64,000 nt of DNA, from contig JAECYW010000030.1 in the NCBI GenBank assembly GCA_023014335.1, positions 248,001 to 312,000 on the forward strand. Reading direction: 5' to 3'. A model generated the notes under the pieces. The model was given only the letters and a program-made list of their open reading frames with translations, had not been told where the DNA came from and did not search any database. The first letter of the stretch is position 1. Every line of letters begins with the position of its first letter. This document shows, piece after piece, positions 55,378-64,000 of the stretch. Position numbers and translations under genes: made by a program. The DNA is from Galerina marginata. Taxonomy: Eukaryota > Basidiomycota > Agaricomycetes > Agaricales > Galerinaceae.

Positions 55378-56935
55378 GGTGCGACTATGGGGAGTTGTTT
55401 GTCCAGGTGGAAGAGACGTTAACGTATTTATAAGACGCCGGCTTGGAAGTTTTTAACTCCTGCTATTGATAGAACGAAATTTAACTGAAACTCGTAAATG
55501 ATGTAATAATAGACCAACCAGGGGTATAATTCGGTTCTTCCTGTTGCCACCAGTCACACCTACGCCATGCTCCAGGCCTTCCATGACTTCTTTGTGGAGG
55601 AGTGAGTACCGAGAGCAATAGCGGTACTTTAAGTCTACTTACGCCGAAGATCTCGGACCAAAACGTTCGCCACAACTCCGACGTTGACGTCGGGAGAAAT
55701 GGTCACTGCATTTACATCCGTTACTGAGGTTTCACCCTCTACGCTTGAATGACAGCGATCGGGTAAGGACTCAGCCAATATTCAGTCACCAAGGGTGACG
55801 ACGCAAGCATACCACGACAATACGCCTTATCTCGTGCGCATCATTTACGAGAAAGAAAAAAGATGGCCACGAAAGTGGGGACGGGCCAGTTGGTACCTGA
55901 GTGAAAGGTTTGTAAGCCTACACGGCCCTAGCGAGAGAGAGAAAAAAAGAGAGATAAAGGTCAATGAACTATGAGGGATGAAAACCTCAGGTCAAAAAAA
56001 AATCATCATCAACCCAGAAACCTGGGAGTGAAGAAAAAAAAAGTACTTAATCTTGATGAGAAGACGAAACAAGTGGGGGGAACTCACCAAAAGGGCGGGC
56101 GCCCTAGTAAGCTAGAAACCCACTGCCGAAGAGCCGCATCACCATCGGAGGACGGGCTAGGAACCAGTCTGTAAACGAACGGGATAGTAAGACTTAGTAA
56201 CCATTACGCATTACATTCAGAGCTGGACAGACAGGCCTGGACTGGGTCGTCAGGAGCATCCTGAGACCGAAAGGAACAATGAAAAAGGCGAAAAACATCG
56301 CAATCGTTCCCAAGAATTGATAAACAAGGCCGAAGGTGAAGTAAATAAGATCAATGCACTGGGGAAACTTGGTGCGATGGTGAGGGTATGGGAATGGTGC
56401 GTGACATTCATCGTTCGGTTCTTATAGGAAACTTTCCGCATCTTGATAATCTTGGGTCGAGAAAGAAGATCCTAACTGAGCACATCTCGAGGTGAACCAC
56501 GTTGCAATTTGCGTATTTGTGGGCCTCAGGATTGCGGTATGACTGACAGAAGGCTGGCATAGGCAGGTTTTTAAAGCAGCCGTCAAGGTATACGAGAGAA
56601 ATTCATGGGGATCAAACGACAGCCGACGAGGACACGGTCGTTGTCGGAGATTGGCCAGAAAATCTCACATGTTTGTCATTGTTTGGTCTGATGGCCCTCA
56701 CTTCTAGAAACCCAGCCCAACTTTTTGTTAATCTTGCTCTTAACCGTCTACGACTCGAAATCACCCATTAAAAACTTCTACAACTTCTTGAAATCAACGC
56801 TCTACCCTCTAGAATCTGCTTTATTTTCAAAGACCATAATCTTCCTAGCTTTGCTAACGACGGGCCACTTCAATCACTGACAGTGGCACATTATTCGCTT
56901 AAAACTCACGCCCTCTTGCGGCGTCTTCCTCTTCT
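55378..56935. other. No gene supported
   Basis: About 1.6 kb containing purine-rich tracts (55.93-56.05 kb). It must contain the promoters of the divergent membrane-protein and kinase genes. Short frames show no motifs. Confidence 0.45.
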
Positions 56936-59342
56936 ATGTCTGGATCCTGTTCAAATACTTCATATTACTATTATCCTTACGATTACTCGTCAACGTCTAC
57001 CACTTCCAGTACGAACTCTTGTGGGTTTATTTCACGCCCTCCTCTCCTAAACGTTCGCGACTAAGGCTGAAATTCAGACTCGTTCGAGCTTTCCGATCAC
57101 ACTTGTCAGGAGGTCTCTGTAGAGGATTTTGTTACTCATATTTGGGATATTGCGCCTACGACTGTAAAGTCTATTCTAGAGGCGAATATAACCCCTCCAC
57201 TTGCTCTTCTTCGAGAATATCGAAACGTTCTAAACCGAGGGGCGCAAGCCTGCAAGCCGTTTCGGGAAGTTTCTGACCAGCTCCTGCTCAACATCTGTAC
57301 CATACTGCGCCTGGGCTCGAGAACCGGCTTCTCTCATGGAGGAAGTAACGAAGCTGTCGAGGGTTTCTGTACAAGCAGGCAGCCAGATCTCGTGCCCGGA
57401 TCGCTGCCACTGTTGCTCATGAAGTTGGGCCCTTCGAATACCCTGTTCGAAGTCAAATACCATTTCAAGGAGAGGCTTGGCAGCGTCGATATTCAGGCAT
57501 CTGAAATGCTCTCCGTCACAGCGGCTGTTGTCTCTTCTGCCTCACATGAGGCGTCAACAGGAATTGCCACATCCAGGGTGAAGAATTCCAGCCCTACTTC
57601 ACATCCACAGCGGCTTATGGGGTCTATATCATGTAACCCTACGAAGGAGAATGTACCAAATACCTCTCATGCCCCAAATTCACGAGCATATGCCGGTATT
57701 AAACGATCTCGCGACGAAGAGGACGATTCTGAGGCGGCCTTTCCCAATAAGCGTCCAAAAACGGAGAGCAAAATGACTGACGATCAACTTCAACTCGCGA
57801 CCCGCGTCCTTGCGACCGTCGGGTGCTTCGGCCGCTCCTACGTTACTGGAATTGTTATCGACAGGTTTCACGTCAGCGTCTGGTACTTGGATCGAGTTTC
57901 CTTCATTCATAGCGCCGATTTTGCTCTTGATACGTCTCAAGGGGCTAAATATCTTGCCTTGTGTCTATTCGCGCGGGAACGATGCAGCATGCAACAGGCT
58001 GGGTTCTATCCTCATATCCATCGATTCATACCTCCTGTAAACGCCACCATGCCTATCACGGACGCCTCTATCCAGCCGTTAGACAGAGCGACGACGGTGG
58101 AGAACGACAACCTGTGTTTTGTCTTTCCAAAAAACTGTTCAGAAGGGAAGTCTTTGGAAAACGATCCACAGTACATTTTTAAGATTAAGGAGATCCTCTT
58201 TGACTCTCGCGAAATTGTCGGTCGAGGCACGCTCGTGGCCTCGATTCGAGTTTACATTCTCAATGAATGCCTCTATCGAGATCACTACGTTATAAAGCTC
58301 AGCTGGCAAGACTGCGGTAAAAAACCCGAAGGCGACATTCTTGGCTCTTTATGCAAAGCGCTGCCTTACTGGAAACGCCACCTTCCGAACCCTCTCTTCT
58401 CTGCGAAATATACCCCGGAAGAACTCAACATTCCACGGCTTAAACTGAAGACGCAGGAGCTAGAGAAATTGGATAAGATCCAAGACCGTGATTTACATGC
58501 CGTGGTCTCCGAGAGGTATTTCAAGCTGTGGGAAGCAGAAAGCATCGAGGAGTTCAAACGCGCCTTCTTAGACTGTCTGGAGTGTATGTAATTTTCCCCT
58601 TCTTCTGGTAATGTGAACGCTTATTTTCTCTGGTTTCCCAGGTCATTATCACGCCTATTACACCGGGCGCGTTCTACACCGTGACATCAGCGAGAATAAC
58701 TTGATGATTTGGTGTCCCGTTAAGGCAAGTGAACAAGAAATCAAGGAGCTTGGTTTGAAGCCGACTACAGAAGGCGCTTGCGAAGAAAAGTCCACCGAAA
58801 GTCTGGGAATTCTTAACGACTTCGACATGGCGGCAGAAGTTGGCGACGACGGGGAACTCCTCGCCGCCCGTCGTCGCACTGGTACACTCCCATTCATAGC
58901 TCGCGACCTGTTGGCGCCAACTCTGAAAGGAGATCCATCTCCTAAGCATTTGTATCGACACGATCTCGAGTCCTTTTTTTATGTTCTCGTCTGGGCGGCA
59001 GCTCACTACGACTTCGGCACAAAAACCAGACACCCTACCTCAGAAGTCTTGAAGAGGTGGGACGAAGAAGACCGCTCTCACGTATTCAAATGCGTGTTGA
59101 TGACCAACATTGCATATTACCGTGACTTACGTTCCCTCGCAAGGCCTGAGAACCACGACCTGTGCCTTGAGTGGATTGAACCTTTACACAAGCTTTTCTT
59201 CCGGGCCCAATTAGACATGATGACCCACGACTTCTATGGAAAACCATTCGATTATGACACCTACAATGGCAAAATCACTTTCGCCCACTTCATGGAAGCC
59301 ATTGGCCAAACTCCCCGTGATCTTGAACCAGATAGTTATTAA
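56936..59342 (+). CDS. FunK1-type fungal protein kinase (763 aa)
   Basis: Three exons: 56936-57052, 57110-58583 and 58642-59342. Exon 1 encodes a Ser/Tyr-rich start (MSGSCSNTSYYYYPYDYSST); the join gives LLNEVSVEDFVTHIWDI and exon 2 then stays open. The kinase domain begins around residues 260-280 (QLQLATRVLATVGCFGRSYV). Later, across the second intron, comes RVLHRDISENNLMIW (HRD catalytic loop with Asn) and LNDFDMAAEV (DFD in place of DFG, usual for this family), then TGTLPFIARDLL, PSPKHLYRHDLESFFYVLVW and the C-lobe. FunK1 kinases are a basidiomycete expansion with undefined substrates. The catalytic Lys could not be placed with confidence. It is the likely source type of the kinase fragments at 8.7 and 12.4 kb. 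Confidence 0.88.
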
Positions 59343-60325
59343 TTCTTGTAATCTTCAAATTATATGCACCTTTCGTTGGTGAATATACTCAAATGGCTGA
59401 ACCGTGAAATGTGAATTGATCGACATGGTACAGAAATGTTAAAAAACTGGGGATCACCCGTATGTCTAACTGCCGACAGCTGCTACTCGTAGATTACACA
59501 CGTACAATAGAACCTTCAATCTCTGAGGTATCTGTCCTCGGAGCCTCCATCTTCGACTCATCGTCGCTCCCTCATATAGAGTTGCGTGGAGATCAGTCTC
59601 CTTCTCGGTATGTTTTCTCTATCCTCTCGAATCGTCACTTATTACTTCATTCTGTTCATTCATTTATTGGTGAGATGTCACAGCAGCACCGACTTGTGGT
59701 CCTCATTTGTTATCGCCCTCCAGTATTCTCCGCGCCACGCACGTCAAAACATCAAGAATTGTACCTCCTGGGTAGCTTCTGGAGGAGTAAATAAAAGCGG
59801 TCCGTCAACCTGTCGCTCAGTAAGTTTACTTCGCGCATACTTTACCTCGGTGCGTCATTCAATTTCTGTATTGCTGATCTGAAAGCTTACTTCTACCGCG
59901 ACTCTTCCTAGATCTCAATGCCGCCGCCTCTTTGCATGGATCCAATCAGAGGTACTCTAAATCTCTGCTGTCCCGCAACCTTCTGATCTTCACCGAACTA
60001 CCAGGTTTTGAGGCTGCATCCAACCCCACCCCGTTCGAGTGTGCGGTTGGGTTCTACTTCAAAGTGGTCCCATGCGCACCATGACGCCGTGCAGCAGCTG
60101 CGCGTCACACCTTGGCCTCTTCTCCTCGCTGCTGTCGGCACCTCCAGAGCTTGCGACCTTCGCGTAGCTCGGTCATGGAGGTGTAATCAGTAGGCTTAAA
60201 CGCGTCAATACTACGAAGCATCCTTTGACAAAATCGCGAAAACTGAATCACCCACAGCCCCGGTCGGTGCGAGACCCATGCTTCATGTTCAACCCCGCCG
60301 CTTTGTTCGTTGTGCGACGGCTAGG
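59343..60325. other. Intergenic; possible small Cys-rich gene on plus strand
   Basis: A plus-strand frame starting at 59586 has a hydrophobic start (MEISLLLGMFSLSS, FILFIHLLVRC) and reaches NIKNCTSWVASGG, PSTCRS at a GTAAGT donor (59820). A following acceptor (TTCCTAG, 59912) would add ISMPPPLCMDPIRGTLNLCC before a stop. It could be a short secreted Cys-rich protein, but the hydrophobic start is not a clean signal peptide and no homologue is known to me. Not called as a gene. Confidence 0.25.
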
Positions 60326-60861
60326 CAAGGGGTGCCGGGATCAAAATGCCGGACCGGTACCCGGTTAGTTAGTCCAGTCGCCGGAGGCGAAAAAAAAAAG
60401 TTGGACCCCCCCGGTAAACTGCCCCCAAAACTTGATTTTAGCTCTCTAAGGGCAGCTAAATACTGTTCAGATTTTGTAATACAGTCAGAACTTGGGATAA
60501 AGCATAAATTTGTTCATTTACAGCCCGAAAACAGCAGAAAATGCCGCGATGTTGCACACATGCTACATGCTGGCCCAAAATTGTTAGCATGATATTACTA
60601 ACCTAAAAACTGTATAATAAGCTATTGATGTCTACTTTCAAAGTCTTACATTCATTTTTATACGTTGCAGAGCGCTAGAGGGAGCCTCCGGGAGGCTAAC
60701 AAACACTGAAGTCGGAACTGATGCACGGAAGTGGCCGAAAATGATGTAATATTACTATATTTGGGTGTGTGCCTGATTATGTAAGTTAGTTAGTCCACCG
60801 AAAGTTGGCTTTAGAAAAATATCGACCCCAGGTCTTTTTTTTTTTTTCCGGAACCCCCTTG
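60326..60861. mobile_element. hAT-like MITE 1 (536 bp)
   Basis: Left end CAAGGGGTGCCGGGA and right end, opposite strand, CAAGGGGGTTCCGGAA. The flanks are an exact 8-bp direct repeat CGGCTAGG (60318-60325 and 60862-60869), the hallmark of hAT insertions. TTAGTTAGTCC occurs near both ends in the same orientation. No transposase frame. Confidence 0.8.
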
Positions 60862-60869
60862 CGGCTAGG

Positions 60870-61422
60870 TGAGAATGCAATGGACAAGGTGCGCTCGTGG
60901 TAGCCCGTATCTATTACTCGGTCTAGTGTCATATTGTAATATATAATCTAATAGACTTTTTTATGTCCTAACTGCCAGGAGAAACTGAGAAAAGTACTCG
61001 CCAAAAAAAATGACACACCTTTTCAGTACTGCGTAAGTCGGAAGCAAGAGACAATTAATCTGAGATTAAATTCCTAGACCCTCAGAATACAAGTAGTGGC
61101 AGTTAATCCTGGTGAATACCATGCCCATTAGTTCCCTGGTTGGTACATTCTGAGGGTAGAAAAATATAAGCACAAGAAAGACCTTCAGAGAGGTAAATAC
61201 AATGACAATGGAATGAAAAATCCCGGATGGCAATTACTCAGATGTTGACTGGCTAAGGAATAGGAAGGATAGCCGTTTTTAGAATTGAATTAATTCCCTT
61301 AATAAACGTGATTGCTACTTACCTCAAGAAACTAAGATATAACTTGACAATTTTCAGTGTTTCTGACACGGGATATGGACTTGAAAACCATCGAATGAAT
61401 CTCTTAGAAGTATAATTTAGCC
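60870..61422. other. No gene seen between two MITEs
   Basis: AT-rich. A short inverted pair TACCCTCAGAATGTACC-like / GACCCTCAGAATAC is present near 61.08-61.16 kb but is too imperfect to call. Confidence 0.4.
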
Positions 61423-61430
61423 GACTGTAC

Positions 61431-62086
61431 TAGGGCTGCGCACCGTACCCGTATCGACGGGTCGTACGGACGGGTCTTACGGGTAAATGCCCGTCCCGTC
61501 GGCGCCTCAAGAGCACACAAGAACGGCCCGTCAGACGACGGGTACATGCCGTCGTCACCTGTCAATCTACGGCCGTAACGGCCGTCATACGGGTCTAATG
61601 ATAAATGCCCAAATTAAGCAATAAATCGGTTTGAAAATGTTCTCGAAGTCTGGCAGATGGCCGACTAACACCCAATTTAAGTCCCGCGAGCATCGTCGGA
61701 GGGGAGTGACGCGGTGGGTGAGCAGTATTTATTGGAACACCGCCATTATAGAGTCCGTTCGGGGGTATTGCAGTCGGTGTCGGGACTGGACATAGTGTCT
61801 CTCGGTCATGCAAGTCCTAATATTCATGTCTAAGCCTCTAATATACTATAGTAACTACCTAGAACACTTCTCTAATCCACTAGCTTACAAAAAATTCAAT
61901 AAAAAACTGAAAATGTCGTGGAAGAAAGAAAACGGCCGTCGACGGCTGTTTTAACCCGTTTCAGACCCGTCCCGACCCGTTTGGATTTGGCGGTCAAGCC
62001 AAAACGGGACGGTCGTGTCGGTATCCTACCCGTTTGACCCGTAAGCTTGACGGCCGTACCCGTAATACGGCCGGTGCGCAGCCCTA
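61431..62086. mobile_element. hAT-like MITE 2 (656 bp) with dense subterminal repeats
   Basis: Both ends begin TAGGGCTGCGCACCG (15-bp perfect inverted repeat). The flanks are an exact 8-bp duplication GACTGTAC (61423-61430 and 62087-62094). Inside each end, for about 130-170 bp, ACGGGT/ACCCGT and ACGGCCGT words recur many times on both strands. Such arrays are typical of transposase-binding subterminal regions in hAT elements. The central 300 bp are AT-richer and non-coding. Confidence 0.85.
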
Positions 62087-62094
62087 GACTGTAC

Positions 62095-62834
62095 CTTATG
62101 AGTCTGAACAACAGGATAGAGGAGGATTTTCCACCCCGTTGGATTCAAGGACCGACTGGTAGCCACCAGCCAAAAATGAATCTGAGATTTAAAAAACTGA
62201 ACTTGTGTAAAAAGCGCGTCCTTCCAACCTGCGTGAAAAAAATTTGTCAAAAGAACATGAGAGAAACAGGGGCCAAAATGTGCACGGGAAAAGACAGAAT
62301 TATTTTACAATATATGTGCCATATTGCTGTTTGGTTTGAAGGCCAAACATGCGCCTGGACCGTGGGGTTGTGTTTACCCGCCTACATCGATATCGGTATC
62401 TAATTTGTCGTCTTCTGGCTTCAAGCTCTAGGCATGTTAGTTTGTTCACACCTCAGGATCCCAGTCGCTCTCCGGCATCGTCCAAAGTAAGTAGTTTGAG
62501 CCTACTTATCGATCTTATCTCGAATGAATGCTTATATCTTCACTTCAGATACACATGATTTGAACGAAAAAATAAACTCCCGAAAACGGCTTTCCGAACA
62601 AATGTGAATCCGCGCCGATCCTCTCACAAGGTTCATTTCATTGTTTTTAGAAGAAAAAAACTGATGGGCACTAGATACATATATTTCATTGTAAAGCGGC
62701 CTCACCAACTCCATCTTATGTGATGAATTACGAACATTTGAAAAAAGATACAGAAAGCGAATGAATTACTGGCAAACTGAAGTTCCATGACAGAGATTTA
62801 CACTGACGTGTTCTAGGTCCAGTTGGACGTTATC
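62095..62834. other. No gene seen
   Basis: About 740 bp downstream of the ankyrin gene's stop. A plus-strand frame of 118 codons (62047-62403) starts inside the MITE and has no motif. Confidence 0.45.
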
Positions 62835-64000
62835 CTAAGCACCTCGAGTGGCTGCAACAACAGACGAGGATTCCTGAGGCCTGTAACATGGAAATAGGGT
62901 GAGTACGATGGAAAACTAAAAAATTTGGTAGCATGGGAGGAGATTAACATACCGTTTTGCCTCCATAAGCAGTTTCTGAACATTATGATTTGAGACCTTG
63001 TCCATGTCCACCGTATTCACGGCCGCCCCCTTCTCGAGAAGCAGCTTCACAACCACCTCGTGACCTACAATCGACCCTAGCCAGAGTGCGGACCCATATT
63101 CTCCCTGTGCATTCAAGTCCGCCCCCATCTCAAGCAGTGCTTTCACGATTGCCTCGTGTCCTTCATATGATGCTGCCTGAAGCGCGGACCCGTATTCTCC
63201 TGGTGCATTCACGTCCGCCCCCTTCTCGAGCAGTGCTTCCACAATTGCCTCGTGACCTGCAAACGACGCTGCCTGGAGTGCGGACCTGGGGTATCCTCCC
63301 TGTGCATTCACATCCGCCCCTTTCTCGAGCAGTGCTTTCACAATCGCCTCGTGGCCTGCAAACGACGCTGCCTGGAGTGGGGAATCATATTTTCCTCCCT
63401 GTGGATTCACGTCTGCCCCCTTCTCGAGCAGCATATTCACGATCACCTCGTAACCTCCAGATGACGCTGTCTGGAGTGGGGACCTATATTTTCCTCCCTG
63501 TGGATTCACGTCTGCCCCCTTCTCGAGCAGCATATTCATGATTGCCTCGTAACCTTCAGATGACGCTGCCTGGAGTGCAGACCCATAGCGTCCTCCCTGT
63601 GCATTCACGTCTGCCCCCTTCTCGAACAGTATATTCACGATCACCTTGTAACCTCTAGATGACGCTGCCTGGAGTGCGGACCCGGAGTATCCTCCCTGTG
63701 CATTCACGTCTGCCCCTTTTTCGAGCAGCACTTTCACGATTGCCTCGTGACCTGCAAACGACGCTGCCTGGAGTGCAGACCCATAGCGTCCTCCCTGTGC
63801 ATTCACGTCCGCCCCCTTCTCAAGCAGCATATTCACGATTACCTCGTAACCTCCAGATGACGCACTCTGGAGTGGGGACCCATATTCTCCTCCCTGTGAA
63901 TTCATGTCCGCTCCCTTCTTGAGCAGCATATTCACAATTGCCTCGTAACCTGCAGACGATGCTGCCTGGAGTGCAGACCCGTAGCGTCCTCCCTGTGCAT
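62835..64000 (-). CDS. Ankyrin-repeat protein, C-terminal part (5' end beyond window)
   Basis: The gene enters from the right edge on the minus strand. The penultimate exon (62953 to beyond 64000) codes for about ten consecutive 32-34-residue ankyrin repeats with the consensus GYEVIVNMLLEKGADVNAQG and GSALQAAS; the last exon is 62835-62880. The join gives LLMEAKRPQESSSVVAATRG before TAG. Repeats fall into two classes, SSGGYEVIVNMLLEKGADVN and FAGHEAIVKALLEKGADVN, arranged in blocks, and adjacent units are nearly identical at the DNA level. Ankyrin arrays bind other proteins. In mushroom genomes such arrays often sit at the C-terminus of NACHT-type NLRs; whether that holds here cannot be seen. 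The final repeats (ALWLGSIVGHEVVVKLLLEK) are diverged, as expected for a capping unit. Confidence 0.85.

Noticed and set aside
61080..61165. Short inverted pair around CCTCAGAAT / ATTCTGAGG as a further MITE
   Set aside because: Arms are short, and no target duplication or extended similarity could be found.
62990..63922. Long plus-strand frames with a Pro/Ser/Arg-rich repeating pattern
   Set aside because: They are the complement of the near-identical ankyrin units; periodic sequence gives a periodic antisense frame.
62990..64000. Regular 99-bp periodicity, at first sight CRISPR-like or satellite-like
   Set aside because: It is the ankyrin coding repeat: open on the minus strand with the ankyrin consensus in every unit and no spacers.

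Overview
The window is nuclear DNA from a mushroom-forming basidiomycete (Agaricomycetes). Evidence: genes split by 50-80 bp GT-AG introns, one probable 7-nt exon, and families that are expanded in that group: F-box-like proteins opening with a 'LNxDLLWRIFxxNT' motif, FunK1-type kinases, DUF6534 and DUF6535 proteins, class I hydrophobins, seven-helix membrane proteins ending in a '(V/I)xVR/ARV(G/A)L' segment, and ankyrin arrays. All products are inferred from reading the translations; no database search was possible.

Left third (1-23.7 kb): gene-poor and repeat-rich. Two arms of a large inverted duplication (about 2.4-6.5 kb and 20.15-23.4 kb) each carry a DUF6534 membrane-protein gene; the right copy is frameshifted. 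Between the arms are a possible small secreted prepropeptide (6860-7063), a collapsed copy of a kinase-fragment/F-box module (8.7-9.2 kb), F-box gene 1 (12.76-14.29 kb) with another kinase fragment upstream, an FtsJ-like methyltransferase (14.75-15.96 kb, minus) and a seven-helix membrane protein (16.6-18.5 kb, minus). Low-copy repeat families, labelled R1-R6 here, recur in both orientations.

Middle (23.6-43.6 kb): one apparently intact hydrophobin (23.65-24.04 kb), two related hydrophobin genes broken at opposite ends (28.5-29.0 and 38.7-39.2 kb), F-box genes 2, 3 and 4, and a caspase-like-fold protein (33.77-35.63 kb) in which both expected catalytic residues appear replaced. The four F-box genes all lie on the plus strand and each shows a predicted 50-53 bp 5'UTR intron whose acceptor touches the start codon.

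Right third (45.5-64 kb): denser. It holds a 437-aa protein with three Asn/Gly/Thr-rich beta-prone motifs and an acidic/basic tail, a direct pair of DUF6535 genes separated by a long-TIR element, a second seven-helix protein (minus), a complete FunK1 kinase with an added 5' exon, two hAT-like non-autonomous elements with exact 8-bp target duplications, and the 3' part of a highly homogenised ankyrin-repeat gene running off the right edge.

No operon-like organisation is expected and none is seen. The common theme is an accessory region: lineage-expanded families, tandem and inverted duplicates at several stages of decay, and at least five short DNA transposons. No tRNA, rRNA or CRISPR was found.
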